DNA of 64,000 nucleotides from Apodemus sylvaticus (GCF_947179515.1 NC_067477.1:120546562-120610561); one strand, 5' to 3'. Shown: positions 1 to 11,850, numbered from the stretch's first letter. The notes: generated by a model not told the origin, from the letters alone. A program made the numbers and translations.

Positions 1-264
1 TAGTTTGTAAAAATCTGAATTGAGAGTGACTGAGCCTATTATAAGTACTGCTGGGTTTAAATTTTATTTTGTAGTATATTAGCAGAACTTAGAAAAATAA
101 TTGCCTTTTGTATATTAACTTTGTATATTTTGGACACATTTCCCCTCTCATGTACAATATCTCTTTATTATATCTGCTTTTACGATTGCTTTTTTAACCT
201 TTTTTAAAAAGGTAGTATTTTTTCTTTGTATATACTTTTCTTGGGGACTTTTAAATTTTTTAGG

Positions 265-640
265 TTTATGGACTTCAATAAGTTTCATCAAATTTGAGAA
301 TCTTTGGCCATTGTTTCTTCAATGAACTGGTGATGATTGCTCTTGGGCCTCACACCTGCCACACGCGCTCTGACTGAGTTGCCCCGCCTCTCCCTCCTCT
401 CATTCTGCACTCTAATTGTAAGGATCGTATACTACTGAGCTGTCTGGCCTCGTCCGCTGGCTGTCATGCTTGCTCAGCCTTCAGGGGGAGAGATGCCTCC
501 TGTGATTTCCTTCAGGCCAGGCAGAGCATCCCTTGAGCTAACTGCAGACTTGGAGTTGAAGCATTTCCTTTCCCTTTGGGCCTTTGAGCAGCTGTCCTGC
601 ACTCAGCCTGCCCTCTCATTGTCTTCCTGTTTTCTGAGTC
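265..640 (-). mobile_element. Probable ancient L1M-type LINE-1 fragment
   Basis: The stretch 'catcaaatttgagaatctt' followed by a 'ccattgtttcttcaa' block matches the general pattern of old mammalian L1 3' regions, but it is strongly diverged. Strand and borders are guesses. Confidence 0.35.
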
Positions 641-771
641 TTTGAATATACTTTAATAAGCATTATCAAGTCTTTTTATGTGTATGTCAGCAGTTTTCTA
701 TTTTTTATTAATTTTTCTTTTGATTATGGGTGAAATTTTCCTTCTTCTTTGCATCTTTACCAATCTTTTAG

Positions 772-871
772 TCCTTCTTCCCTCCGTCCCTCCTTCCCTC
801 TCTCTCTCATTCCCTTCTTCCCTCCTTCCATCTCTCTCTCTCTCTCTCTCTCAGTCCCTCCCTCCCTCTTC
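772..871. repeat. (CCTT/CT)n pyrimidine-rich simple repeat
   Basis: About 100 bases of C and T only, apart from a few interruptions, with runs of CTCTCT and CCTCCCTCC. It sits directly before an antisense B1-like SINE, as tail-derived microsatellites often do. Confidence 0.85.
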
Positions 872-884
872 AGTTCTCTATTTT

Positions 885-1012
885 TGTTTGAGACAGTATT
901 TTCTCTACGTAGCTCGTGTGAGCCTTGAACTTAGAGTGTAGCCCAGGCTGACCCTGAAACTTTTAGCCTCTGCCTCCTCAGTGTTGGGATTTGCCTCCTG
1001 TTGTGTGTGGCT
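885..1012 (-). mobile_element. Old B1-like SINE, antisense
   Basis: The order 'tttgagacagtattttct', 'tagcccaggctgaccct', 'ctctgcctcctcagtg', 'tgggattt' is the reverse complement of a B1 body. It is well diverged from modern B1. Confidence 0.7.
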
Positions 1013-1029
1013 GTTATTTTCCATATTTT

Positions 1030-1500
1030 CCCTCTGGTAGACTGAGTTTTATTTTGATATTCAGTTAAGGTACTTGTGGGTTAGGTTAGATTCGGGCTGT
1101 GGTTTTCTAGGTTATAGCAGTCCTGCTAGGAGGTAAGCTTTCTTGGACTGAGTTGAGTGCTCTTCTTAGACAATCAGAACTCGATTCCTACTTGGTCAGA
1201 CCTTGAAACTCCTGGCACTGTGTGGCCTCCAGAATTTTCTTTCAACACAAAGCATTTTGATAGTTGATTCTTTTTTTCAGGTCTCAGAGAATTTCGCCTT
1301 GTAGTAAAGCTTTTTGCCTAGCCTTGGACACTCTAGGGGGTGGTTGCCTAGCTTGGACACCCTGGGAGTGGTTACTGAACTTTCTAGAACTTTCTTACTC
1401 CTAGTGCCCATAGTGCTTAGCTGCAGACTCCAGCAGCCCAGCCTGGCCCCCTTTCTTCATCCAGGGGCTTGCTTGCTGTGATTGGTGTCTGCCTGTGTGG
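1030..1500 (-). mobile_element. Possible continuation of ancient L1M fragment
   Basis: 'ttttgatattcagttaagg' and the following GT-rich stretch resemble the same old L1 3' region seen before the SINE, which would make the B1-like element an insertion into it. The match is weak and no coding frame survives. Confidence 0.25.
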
Positions 1501-2159
1501 GAGCCCTGAGTGTCTGACAGGGGCTGTGCTGACTGCTGACACACCTAGTGCTTCTCCCCTCCAGAGTCACTCCTGGGCTGCTGCTGTCTGATTCTCCAAA
1601 CAGTTCTTATTTTGTCTACTTCTCAGATTTTTATGGTAAGGAGGTTAGCCAGTTACTAGCTTTGCCACATCTGGAAAGGCGGTCAGTACCATTTAATTTT
1701 AAAATCCTATGTGTGGCAGTTAGGAACTATACTTTATTAAAAAATAGAACAAAGTAAGATTCATAACATTCTTATTAGTATCAATATTTATGTAAGTCTT
1801 GATTTTACTTGAATATATAAAATAGACATATTGGTTAAATTATATTGTGAATTTCCAACTATTTTCTATGTCAAAACTTGAAAATAAAAATTTAACTGAA
1901 CTCTGAGTCAGTGCTGCAATGGCTAGGTTTAGATTTTTAAAATTTTTTTGGTAAAGCATAAAAATAAAGTTTAATTTAGCTTTATGCCTTTTTTCTTTCA
2001 AATACATTATTAAAATAATTTTTAATAATGATTAATGGTGATTTTTTAATAGTGATTTTTTTTAAGGGTACATAAGAGACTAGGAAAATTGGTTATATTT
2101 TGGTTTTAACAAGTATCTTACCTAAGGACATTGTCTAACTGGAATATCTGTTATTTTAG
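1501..2159. other. Ttc27 intron, no recognised element
   Basis: Mostly AT-rich sequence. From about 1980 to 2070 there are short imperfect TAAT/TGATTTTTT duplications. The last bases are a T-rich tract and the AG that precedes the exon at 2160. Confidence 0.6.
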
Positions 2160-2212
2160 AATGCCGAGGCTTGGAACAATTTGTCTACTTCCTATATTCG
2201 ATTAAAACAAAA
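2160..2212 (+). CDS. Ttc27: Ttc27 coding exon A (53 bp, internal)
   Basis: The exon reads NAEAWNNL...RLKQ plus two bases of the next codon. It follows 'ttattttag' and is followed by the strong donor GTAAGT at 2213. It starts in phase 0 and ends with two bases of a lysine codon that is completed at 6399. It encodes the first helix and turn of a TPR unit (W at position 5, L at 8, Y at 12 of the unit), and the second helix is in the next exon, so the intron splits the repeat. It is too short to stand out as an open frame and is supported by its frame match to the next exon and its similarity to TTC27. Confidence 0.92.
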
Positions 2213-3489
2213 GTAAGTACCTGAGACAAGTGTGAAGAACTTGATTTCACTTAAAATTGTAAGGTTTTCTCTAACCGAATATTTGAATCTGTGTCTAACT
2301 CTTTACTATCCTTCTATATAGGTTAGAGTAACTAAATTAACCGTTGAATTTTAATTGTATAGTTATTTCTTGAAAATATTTAATGTATGATGAAGTATAC
2401 ATTATAAATAATAAGATAAATATCTCTTGAAATTGGTATTTACTGCCAAAGTTTTTCACCCTAAATTTCATTGCATGATAAAAACAAATAGGCCTTTGAT
2501 TGGTCAACTCAACTGGTAGTTTTCTTATTAACTGTTTGTCTTAGGCATTTTTATAAAATGTGAATATGACCCATTTTTTTCTGGAGATGTAAATTTAAGA
2601 AATAAAACAATCCGCAATATTATCATAAAAATTGATTAGTGATACAATCTGTGTGTGGTGACAAGAGGTGAGAATGCAAAGGGTGCTGTGGTAGAGCGTG
2701 CGCTGTGTCTGTAAAGGGCGCTGTGTCTGTAAAGGGCGCTGAGGTAGAGCAGTCTTTTCACCTTTTGTATGTGGGGAACTTAGTCCTGTGAAGATCTCAG
2801 GAGAGACGGTTTGTGACCCTGGTTCAGATATGCTTGTTTCATCATGAAGCTAGCTTGGAAGGACATGTGGAAAGGATAGAACAAAGGAAGTGATATGGCC
2901 AAATGCAGAGTGGCATAAATGAGTGGATTATTAGGAGGTGGCAGTAAAATAATAGTCCAGCTGTAGAGTAGTGTGAGCTCTCTAATGAAAAGGAAGGAAA
3001 GAAAAGTAGGTTGCACTCAACTCCTCACAGCGTCACCTGAGACGTTGAGACCTTCTGCTGGGAACAGCCGGGGAGTTTGGGAGGGAGATCAACAGAGAAG
3101 CGTTTAGGAAGAGGAGGTACAGGAGGCAGAGTGGAGAGGGAGCCGGAGGCCAGGAAGCCACGCGAGCAGCTCAGACATGGTAACTGGAGTGAACAGGCAA
3201 GGGCAGGTGAAGGGTTGTTACTGCTAGAGCTTTTATGTATCTGTGCGAAGTCACAGATGATTCCTGAGGATATGGAGGCCATTTTACATTGAAATCGTGG
3301 ACTGCTTCCTCTGCTCTTGGATGTCAGTTCGTTCTACCATTCTCTTAAAAACAATACAGCTCTTGATTACTGTCGACTGGGTTGATGCTTGCTGGATATC
3401 TGGCGCTCTAGGGCAGTGGGAGTCGGTTATAGTGGGGTCTGGTCATTTTTTTTTCTGACATAATCCTGTATGACTCCTGCTCTGTTTTT
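2213..3489. other. Ttc27 intron, unique-looking sequence
   Basis: I see no repeat family here apart from the short tandem duplication at 2700-2741. Open frames near 3025-3292 are short, overlap on opposite strands and show no recognisable domain. Confidence 0.5.
2700..2741. repeat. 18-bp tandem duplication (2.3 copies)
   Basis: The unit CGCTGTGTCTGTAAAGGG occurs at 2701-2718 and 2719-2736 without mismatch, and a third partial copy begins at 2737. Confidence 0.9.
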
Positions 3490-3690
3490 CTTTTTCTTTT
3501 TAAAAACTCATTTATTTTACTCTGTATGAGTCTTTGCTGGTTTGTATGTGTACCATGTTCATGCCTAGTGCCCGCAAAGGCCAGAAGAGGGCATTGGAAC
3601 CCCTTGGCACTGGACTTACAGATGCTCATGAGTGCTGTGTGAATGCTGGTAACAGAACCCAGGTTCTGTTCTAGAGCAGCCTGAGTTGTC
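3490..3690 (-). mobile_element. B3 SINE, antisense
   Basis: Read on the - strand it has the tRNA-derived head and the B3 body: 'ggccagaagagggcattgg', 'ctggacttacagatg' and 'aacccaggttctgttctaga' appear in reverse-complement order, and the A-rich tail appears as 'tttttctttttaaaaactca' at the left. Confidence 0.8.
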
Positions 3691-3984
3691 CTCTTTTATT
3701 CATTTGCTGTGACTCTAGACATAAGCAATGTTTGATTCGTGAAATTATTTCAGAGATAATTACTGTTCCTCTCAAAACAGTATTTAAATCTTCAAATGGT
3801 CTCATCTGTAAGCACTGCAGTGCCCTTTTCTCCTTTCTGTCTGATCTTCCCAGGTATCAGGGCCCTTGGAAACATTCCCCATTTCATGTATAACTTCCAT
3901 AGTCTAGCTTCTTCTCTACCATGCGTGCTGGACCAGTGACTCCAAGATGAAACTTCCTATGAAAAAGCTATTCCTACCGAGAGA

Positions 3985-4290
3985 GAAAAATTCATTTCAG
4001 TGTTTTGTGTGTGCGTGGAGGATGTATGAGAGCCCTGGGTGTTGTCTTCAGGAACAACCATCTGCCCCCTTTGAAACACGGTTTCTCATTGGCCCAGAGC
4101 TCACAGATTAGGCTAAACAGACTGGCCAGTGAATCCCAGGGATCCTCTGGACCCTACTTCCTCCAGCTGAGATTGTAAGTAGACATCACCAAACCCTTTA
4201 TTTTTATGTAGGTCTGAGAATCAAACTCATATTCTGGTACTTGCAAGGTGAGTGCCTTGTAGACAAAGCCAGCTTCCTACTCCCTCCCCC
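3985..4290 (-). mobile_element. B4-like composite SINE (tRNA part plus B1-like part), antisense
   Basis: Markers in order are 'cacggtttctcattggccca', 'gagctcacagattaggct', 'ggccagtgaatcccaggga' and, at the right end, 'gcaaggtgagtgccttgtag', which is the tRNA-like box region reversed. The same family occurs at 11.6, 22.6, 25.0 and 42.3 kb. The subfamily name is uncertain. Confidence 0.6.
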
Positions 4291-5160
4291 GCCCCTTATT
4301 TTAAGCTCAGGAATCTGTGATTGGGGGGCATACAGATATTCTGTATCATTGTTTTCCTTTGTAAGTAGGAGAACAGAGGAGTCTCAGTCCATCAGTTGTT
4401 GAAAAATACTTGCTATTACAAGGGAAACAGGTAAGAGAGAAAGAAAGGAAGTCCGCTTGAGTTTTGAAAACTACTTTTTTTTCCTTTTTGACATTTATTT
4501 TTACAAGGAAGGATCCTTTAGTAGTTCTTTAAATTATGATCAGTCGATACTACCTTAGTGTTTGTACATTTAAGTGTGTCTGATTTTGCTTTTCCTTTTG
4601 AGTGGTAGGTTTAGCTGGTTATGAAAGTTTAGGCTAACTTAATTTCACTTGGCATGTTAGCAGTATTATGTATTTTACTGCTTTCTATCATCTTGTTACT
4701 GATGAAATACCTACTGTTTTCCAGTTGTTATTCTTTTCTAAATATTTGGATATCTCCATGTTTTGTAATTTTACTTTATATGTCTATATTGCTTAGAATA
4801 TTCTGTATACTTTTTTGACCAAAGAATTTGGATCTTTGCGTGGTTTTGAAAAATGTTCCGCCATGGCCTTTGATGTACTCTGTCATTTACTTGTATTCCT
4901 ATATCTGGAATTTCTATCATACTTCTATCTACATCTTATTCTTCCTTCTGTTTCCTCACTCTTTGTTATTTTTTAATCTGAATTTTGACAGGCTCCTAGG
5001 TGTTCTTTTCCAATTCCCCAGTTTTCTCTTACGTTGCATATAATGTGGTGTAGGTCACACGCTGAGTGCTGCTTGGTCTTTTTTTTCTTTTCCTGGGCAA
5101 ACCCTTGCCTTGTCCCTGGGCATGTTTTGAAACAAATATGTTCAAAGGCTTAATAGATTA
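4291..5160. other. AT-rich Ttc27 intron, no assigned element
   Basis: AT-rich unique-looking sequence. The 71-codon frame at 4828-5043 is hydrophobic only because the sequence is T-rich on this strand, and I do not treat it as a gene. Confidence 0.5.
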
Positions 5161-5164
5161 CTTT

Positions 5165-5375
5165 TTTTTAATAACTTACAAAGAATAAGGTTTCATTATT
5201 TCATTTTGTTCCAGAGTACCTCCCTCTACTCTGCCCTTCCCTCTCTGTCTGCCCAGGTATCCGCCTCTATGCTTGAATGTCATGTTTGTCCTTTTACACA
5301 CGTCCCCAGCTCTGCCTACCCCACACCTCCTGCTCCCCTCTGATGGCCTCCTATTTTTTGATATATTACCTAGCA
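5165..5375 (-). mobile_element. Possible L1 3' UTR fragment, antisense
   Basis: 'ataaggtttcattatttcat' followed by a pyrimidine-rich stretch with CCTCC and CTGCTCCCC resembles the reversed 3' UTR of old rodent L1 (Lx) elements. A similar but better match is at 18325-18510. Confidence 0.4.
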
Positions 5376-5382
5376 GTAGCTT

Positions 5383-5585
5383 AGGGTCTGGAGAGATGCT
5401 CAGTGGCTAAGAATGCACTGGCTGCTCTTCCAGAGGACCTGGATTCAATCTCTAGTGCTCCATAGCAGCCCACAGCCACCTGTGACTCCAGTCTCAGGAG
5501 AACTGATCCCTTCTATTGGCCTCCACAGGCAGCAGACATACAGACAGGCAGAACTACCCGTATACATAAAATAACCAAGATATTT
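5383..5585 (+). mobile_element. B3 SINE, sense
   Basis: It begins 'gggtctggagagatgctcag' (tRNA-derived A box region), continues through 'actggctgctcttccagagg' and ends with 'cccgtatacataaaataac'. The head-to-tail order is complete with moderate divergence. Confidence 0.85.
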
Positions 5586-6008
5586 AAAAAATTGACCTTA
5601 ATTTTAATAATTTCGTGTCTCTTTGGGTAATTTTGTTCACTGTACTATCTTTGTATAGGCTCCCCCTACTGCAAGTTGTAGAATTTGTTTTGTAGATTTA
5701 GAGTGTGCGGAGATTTTTATTTTGTTTGCTCTGACCACTGCCCTGCTTCCCACTATTTGTGTTGAGGGATTGCAGCCTTACTCAGTAGTTTACGCTAGGA
5801 TGGAGTCTGGAACGTGGATCTACTGTTTCTTGGAGCACTGTTGAGGTTGATGCCTTGTTACAATGTTCTTGTTAGTAGTAAATAAATCAGGGAAGATATA
5901 TTTCCATAGAGTACTATGTGTCCTTCAGTTCATTGTTGAACTGTTTGGTTTTATGATATTTGCGCATCTGATTCCCAAGTGATGTATTAATACAAGAAGG
6001 AAGAATGG
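5586..6008. other. Ttc27 intron, nothing recognised
   Basis: No repeat or coding signal was recognised between the B3 element and the next rodent repeat. Confidence 0.5.
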
Positions 6009-6345
6009 TATCTTAGTTAGGGTTTTACTGCTGTGTACAGACAACATGACCAAGACAACTCTTCTATAGGACAATATTTAATTGGGGCTGGCTTAGAGGT
6101 TAGAGTTTCAGTCCATTATCATCAAGGTAGGAGCATGGCAGCATCCAGACAGGCATGGTGCAGGAGGAACTGAGAATTCTACATCTTCATCTGAAGGCTG
6201 CTAGTGGAAGACTGACTTCCAGGCAGCTAGGATGAGGGTCTTAAAGCCCACAGTGACACACCTACTCCAACAGGGCCACACCTTCTAATAGTGCCACTCC
6301 CCAGGCCAAGCATATACACACACGTGCTTAGCCATGATTTATTTG
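6009..6345 (+). mobile_element. Rodent medium-reiteration repeat (URR1/RMER-type)
   Basis: It opens with 'tcttagttagggttttactg', contains 'ttcagtccattatcatcaag' and 'cttccaggcagctaggatga', and closes with 'gtgccactcccc' and 'ccaagcatatacacac'. I recognise the consensus as an abundant non-coding rodent repeat. I am not certain whether it is a hAT-Charlie-type DNA element or an LTR-derived one. Confidence 0.7.
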
Positions 6346-6398
6346 TCCTAGCTGAAAAGACTTGGTTGTTCATTTCTTTGAAATTTGACCTTCCACAG

Positions 6399-6564
6399 AG
6401 TCAAAGCTTTTAGAACGTTGCAAGAAGCTCTCAAGTGTAACTATGAACACTGGCAAATCTGGGAAAACTACATCCTCACCAGCACTGATGTTGGGGAGTT
6501 TGGGGAAGCCATCAAAGCTTACCACCGGCTCCTGGACCTCCGAGACAAATACAAAGATGTTCAG
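6399..6564 (+). CDS. Ttc27: Ttc27 coding exon B (166 bp, internal)
   Basis: The acceptor is 'gaccttccacag' and the donor is GTAGGA at 6565. The first A completes the lysine codon left open at 2212; the exon then reads VKAFRTLQEALK..., and it ends in phase 0 after KYKDVQ. Joined to exon A it completes one 34-residue TPR (second helix VKAFRTLQEAL) and supplies a second whole unit from HWQIWENY to the RDK residues, with W, Y and A at consensus-like positions. TPR pairs form helix-turn-helix scaffolds that bind partner proteins. The donor departs from GTAAGT, so splicing here may depend on exonic enhancers. Confidence 0.95.
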
Positions 6565-7939
6565 GTAGGACAGTCATATTTTGTTATTTTAGTTTGGGTT
6601 TTTGTTCTGTAAGTTGTTTTCTTTACTGTGAAACACATGTAGTATATGTAAACAGCATTTTTGTTCTTTAGCTAGTCGTGCTTAGTTACTTACAGATCCT
6701 GGCGTTTCCATGTCAAGTGTCTTGGTGCCTTCACATACAGTATGGCTGCAGCTCGGGAATGCCGCTCTGACTTATGGTTTACATGTTTCCTGTCAGTGTG
6801 CAGAAATGAACTAGAAAGTTCTTTGTGTTACTTACTATTCTGGGTAACTCCATACCTTCTGCGGTTTGTAATAGTGGGAGTAAATTCTGTATGTATTCAC
6901 GTAGTGCTTGCTACATGCTTTCCGAGGCTTGTTTACAACACTTAAAGAGAGCCATTTTGGTTAGATGAAGTTACTCTTAAGGAAAGTATTGGAAATTTGC
7001 ATCCATTGTGTTTGCTGTCTAATAGTATTAAATAAACAAGATCTTTGGGTCCGAATTATAATAGAAGACAGTGTACAAAGACAAAATACTCAAGGATTTA
7101 TGGGTTATGAAGTGAGAAGTCTGGAAAACTACTTAACTCTTTAGGTCTTGTAACAACATATGCTATTTTAAATGATTGGTTAGAAATTACAAAGACAGTA
7201 TAGCACGCACACATATCACATCAATATATGATAATGCCTTGCAAATCTCATGACATAAATACCTCAGTTCTAAGTAGAACTTACCACAGTCCTGTGTTAA
7301 TGCCCTATGTTTGGCTCATAAACATGGCTTGAAAGCATGGCTGTGTCACTGGCCAAGGTAACTTTAAGACTTGGGTTTCCCAGGAAAATCTATAACTTCA
7401 AGCTAAACTACCCACATGAGAGAGAGAGGTATGAACTTTCTGATGGTTCTTCTTTTTCTCTTCCTCCATCATCTTTTTTTGTAGATGTCTATTGACAAAA
7501 GAAGGGATTGCATTTTAGAACATAGAGATTGCTTTAAGTGCAAGGCTGTGTTAAGTCAATCTGATACCATTTTCTGTTGTCGTTTGCTTCTAATTTGTCA
7601 TTCATCCACGTTCCTTCTGGTGTGAGTGGGATTGCTCTTCTGAGACTGTCCCTCAACCCTCAGTACTCCGCTGTCCACAAAGGACCAGTATCATTGGCTT
7701 GCTGGCTTAGCTTTGAGGATCCAGGAAAAGCCCCAGTCATCCCTCATGCTTGACACCACGAGGGGTTAATTCTATAAAGAAAATCTAAGTGGTCCAGTCT
7801 CGAGCCTTCTCTTGTGATAGATTCAGAGCTGGGCTTGTGTGGTGGGTGGTGTGTAAGCACAAAAGGTGGCAACCTTTTCTGTGTTGTCTGCCTCTTTCCT
7901 TCCCCTGCTTTCTAAGGAACGTAGCAGGCGGGTCAGTGG
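6565..7939. other. Start of the 18-kb Ttc27 intron, no assigned element
   Basis: Unique-looking intronic sequence with several short open frames that have no domain signature and no good splice context. Confidence 0.5.
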
Positions 7940-8060
7940 TAAAGTTAGGACTCACATTTGCTGAATGCTTGCTGTGTTTGATACTGTTCTGGTACTTTGT
8001 ATGTATTAGCTCATTTAATAATTCTCACTACAGCTGTGAGGCATGCATTTTTGCTATCAT
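7940..8060 (+). mobile_element. MIR/L2-type ancient SINE-like fragment
   Basis: 'ttgctgaatgcttgctgtgt', 'gtatgtattagctcatttaa' and 'ctcactacagctgtgaggca' follow the classic MIR order (size-of-pool, 'taactcatttaatcctcac', 'tatgaggtag'). Confidence 0.65.
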
Positions 8061-8771
8061 AGGATATATGTGACACTGGAATGTATGTGTATATGTGTCT
8101 CCACTCCCTGTCACTTTCCTAATTTTAAAGGAACTGATGGTTTAGATAAAATAGCTTTCTAAAGATTATTTTGAGAAGGCATTTCTTTTATGTCATAAAG
8201 AGTAATGGAGTCACTATGGTAATGCTGATTTTCATTGACTGTGGTATACCAATTACATTAAAACAGAGTATTTCAGAAAAAGGCAAGAAAATAAAGAACT
8301 GTTTTCATAAAGAAACAGGTTCTGTCTGTATGATTCCTGTCTCTTGCAAGTGTAGTAGCTGACTGGGATTGCATGTTTGCATTTCCTGACCTGTCACCAG
8401 TGCTGGAGCCTTCCTCTCCCACAGGATAAAACAACTTGTTATTGCTGTGTAGACAGTACTGTCATGATCGTGAGCGTATGGGTGAGAGGAAGTGAGAGTC
8501 ACAGTGTTAGGTTTTAACAAAAGCACTCTTGATAATTATTAGATCTAAAGATAAAACTCTTGAGTTGTTTATTTGGCATGTTTTATATCAAATCAAAATC
8601 CCTGGAATTATAAAAACATTTACTTAGACATATTTCAGGAACCTTTCTCAAGTGGCAGTAAAAGAACCCAAAAAGCATATTTTAGGGGTATATTTAAGCA
8701 TGTTTCAGAAAAAGAACAAAAATCCCAACCATAACTGTTCAGGAAAAACTGGCATACTTTAACTCTTATCC
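8061..8771. other. Ttc27 intron, nothing recognised
   Basis: No repeat family or coding exon was recognised in this stretch. Confidence 0.45.
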
Positions 8772-8850
8772 TGTGGTACTGAGGATTGAACCGGGGGCCT
8801 CGCATGTGCCAGGCAAGAACTCAACCATTGAGCCACATCTCTAGCTGTTA
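8772..8850 (-). mobile_element. ID/B4 tRNA-derived SINE fragment, antisense
   Basis: 'gaggattgaaccgggggcc' with 'aaccattgagccacatctct' is the reverse complement of an ID-type head (tRNA A and B boxes). Confidence 0.65.
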
Positions 8851-8934
8851 TCTTAAGTGGATTTTTTCAGACATGTTTTAGTGGTTGTATTAATAACTTC
8901 TCACTGCTCTAATTATATAATTCTTTCTTTTCAT

Positions 8935-9060
8935 GGGGGTGGGGTGGAGATTGGGGGACAGGGACTCTCTACATAGCTTTGGCTATCCTGTAATTCACTA
9001 TGTAGACCAGGCTAGCCTTGAACCAGCTTCCTGAGTGTTGGCATTAAATGCCCGGCTTCA
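8935..9060 (-). mobile_element. B1 SINE fragment, antisense
   Basis: 'gggacagggactctctacat', 'actatgtagaccaggctag' and 'gagtgttggcattaaatg' give a reversed B1 body with internal deletions. Confidence 0.7.
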
Positions 9061-9317
9061 TGCAAAACTTTCAACCATAGCTGAAATGGGTTGGTTTCTG
9101 TTTATAATTTTCTAATCCTATGTGTGTCTTAGCACATTGTCTTATGTGAACTTCTATGAAAATTTAGTTATTAGCTAGATAAAATTACTATACTTTGTTT
9201 AGATTCATGGCCAGCTAACATTTTAAATTCTTTTTTCTCTCATTATTCCTTTGTTTCTTAATATCAGAGTATAAAACAAACTTTTCCTCATACAGTGACA
9301 TTTTATCTAAGCATGAG

Positions 9318-9531
9318 TATTTTAAAATGTATTTAATTTGTATGGTATTTCGCTTGCATGTATGTCTGTGTATGTGTATGCAGTGCCCATGTAGGCTAGA
9401 AGAGGGTCTTGGCTCCTCTGGAACTGGAGTTTCAGATGGCTGCTAGCCTCCATGTGGCTTCTGGGAACTGAGCTTGGGTCCTCTGGAAGAGCAGTCAGTG
9501 CTCTTAATCACTAAGCCATCTCTCCAGCCCA
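9318..9531 (-). mobile_element. B3 SINE, antisense
   Basis: It ends with 'aagccatctctccagccc' (reversed head) and contains 'tctggaactggagtttcaga' and 'ctagaagagggtcttggctc'. Confidence 0.85.
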
Positions 9532-10334
9532 TAAGCGTGAACATTTTAATAACTTTAAATTAGTTTCATTCAAAGTTGAATGGTTTTTTGGAGCAACCAA
9601 GGGTAGCCTCTGGGTTTTTAAGAATACCCTCATGCAGTCCCACTAAGTGTACTGGAGACAAAGCAGTTCTATGAAATGTGCGTGAAGCATGTTGAGAACA
9701 TATTGTGCTCTGCAGGTGTCAGATGTGAGATATGCTGGCTTGATATGCACATTTGAACCTAACCTGTACTGTACAACACACTGAGAATGTCATGTCTCGA
9801 TAACTAGCAGCTTGCTCTGCCCAGGCTGCCCTCATTAGCACCCTAGAGACTCTCAGACATTCAGCTGTGGAAAGAATGTGGGAAGACCATGTCTCTTTTT
9901 GCATCTTTGGGAAGCCCTGTGAAAGAATGGCTCTCTATAGAAATATATAATTCTAATGCACTGGTTTCTGCAGCCGTGGCAGGATCGGTTTGCAGTGCCA
10001 GAGTTATCACTGGCACAGAGTCCTTGTGAGTAGAAATAGCTTTGGCTGTGTAGCTTTGTTATACACTGTCAGCAAGCATGACAGCAGCCAGTGTCTATCC
10101 TTCCTGTGTCCTTTTGGTGCTCCTAACCCTTATACCTACTTACAGATGTGGGTTTTAGTGATTTGATTTTTTGCATAGTGAGCATATAAAGTATATAAAT
10201 TTGTATTTATTTTAATGTAGACAATGATAAAAACGAGAAATTATCCTGTCTTTTTTTCTCCTAGTATTTGTAAAAGGAATAAGTGATGGGTGTATTAGCT
10301 GTATAAATTGTCATCATTTTCTTCATTCTTAATT
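9532..10334. other. Ttc27 intron, nothing recognised
   Basis: AT-rich unique-looking sequence. A short (TTGA)n tract follows it. Confidence 0.45.
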
Positions 10335-10361
10335 TTGATTGATTGATTGATTGATTGATTG
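10335..10361. repeat. (TTGA)n microsatellite
   Basis: About six perfect tandem copies of the tetranucleotide GATT/TTGA. Confidence 0.95.
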
Positions 10362-10689
10362 GTAAAACTTGGGAACAGCATTCTGTAATGACACTACTTT
10401 TCTAACATCTGTACTTTATAACATCTGTGTGTACATATATACTCTTACTTAGTGGTCATTGAACCTGAATTTTGTGTTCATAATTAGTCTTTGAATAGTT
10501 TCCAGGTTTCTACTCTAAAGAAAAGTGAACATCCAGGTGCACAAATCCTTGTGCAGATGCTGTGTCCCTTGGGCATATTTTGTGATCTGTATTTCTTCCT
10601 GGTTTCTTGGTTTTAGTCTTATTCTTGGTAAGTTGGAAACCATTTGGAAAAGGAATTTAAGTTTTATATATTAACATCTTATTTGTTTG

Positions 10690-10860
10690 CGGGAGTAACA
10701 CATATTGAGTGCTTAGTATGTTCTTGCCACTTAACACGTTATCTTTATAGAGCACACAGTTCTTAGGGTGGACACTAAAGATTCTTCAAGGTGCAGACTA
10801 TTGCAGTGATGCCCAGAAAGTGGCTATGGTTAGTGGGAATTGAAGGGTAGAGTCAGTGGG
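10690..10860 (+). mobile_element. MIR fragment
   Basis: 'catattgagtgcttagtatg' and 'ccacttaacacgttatcttt' match MIR 3' half order. It is heavily diverged. Confidence 0.5.
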
Positions 10861-11477
10861 AGTGCGCCTTAGTGTCTGAGATGGATTTAAATGAGGTAAG
10901 TTTCCTCATCAGATTAATATGCAAGTGAATTGTTTCTAATAAAGTTTTTTAAGTTGAGATATGTTACTTGTAATAAAACATGGAGAGTTTTTTAGCTTCA
11001 TACATTTTGACTGTTATATATTATAATATAACCCAACTCCCATTTTGTCACTGCAGAGTCCTCTTATGTTCCATTTTAGTCAGTTGAGCCACCACCCTTT
11101 CTGTAACTAAGAAACAACTTTGAGACTTCTGTCACCACAGTTCACTGTTGCTTTTCTTGAGTATCACGTAACTATCCCGTGTAGCTGTGTATCAGTGGTA
11201 TTCTTTGTGTAGATTTCTGTTAGATATTTTCTTTGGAATCATGAATAGGTGCTATTGATGGGCAACAAGGCAAGTTGCCAACCAAATTAAAGTCCTAGAA
11301 TAAATGATGATTGAGTATTACCTGAGAGAAAGAGAGAGGAAACAGATCCACTTTGTATAAATTACAGCTTTGGAAAATAGATGCTATCTCTGTTTTCCTG
11401 AAGGAGCCTGAGGCTCCGAGAGGTAAGCCAGTAGAATTGATGTGTTTTAGCTGACAGGCAGTAGAAGGCAGGAAAGC
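10861..11477. other. Ttc27 intron, nothing recognised
   Basis: Unique-looking AT-rich intron. A short GA-rich run occurs near 11325-11340. Confidence 0.45.
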
Positions 11478-11528
11478 CTCTCTCTCTCTCTCTCTCTCTC
11501 CCTCTCTGTGTGTGTGTGTGTGTGTGTT
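11478..11528. repeat. (TC)n(TG)n compound microsatellite
   Basis: A run of TC dinucleotides changes to TG dinucleotides near 11507. Open frames read through it on the - strand are artefacts of the repeat. Confidence 0.95.
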
Positions 11529-11564
11529 TACACACATGTGCTTGTGCATGTGTGTATATACAAG

Positions 11565-11850
11565 TAGATGAATGCATACACGTGCCTGTGGAGGCCAATG
11601 GTTCTGTGTTGTCTTCTTCAGTGGTTTATCACCTTATATTCTGAGACAGGATCTCTCACTGAACTGGAACCTGTGTACTTGGCAAGCATAGGTAGCCAGC
11701 AGGCTCCAGCCATCCTCCCGTCTCTGCCTCCCTAGTTGTAGGATTACAGGCGCACACCAGCACTGCTGTTGCGAGGGTGCTGCAGAGTCAAACTGAGGGC
11801 TTCATGCTTTCAAGCAAGCACATTACTGACTGAGCCATCTTCCTGTCACC
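11565..11850 (-). mobile_element. B4-like composite SINE, antisense
   Basis: 'ctgagacaggatctctcact', 'ttgtaggattacaggcgcac' and 'actgactgagccatcttcct' place it in the same family as the element at 3985-4290, in the same orientation. Confidence 0.65.

Noticed and set aside
4828..5043. 71-codon hydrophobic frame that looks like a membrane protein
   Set aside because: Hydrophobicity comes from T-rich intronic DNA (many TTT/CTT/ATT codons), and no other evidence exists.
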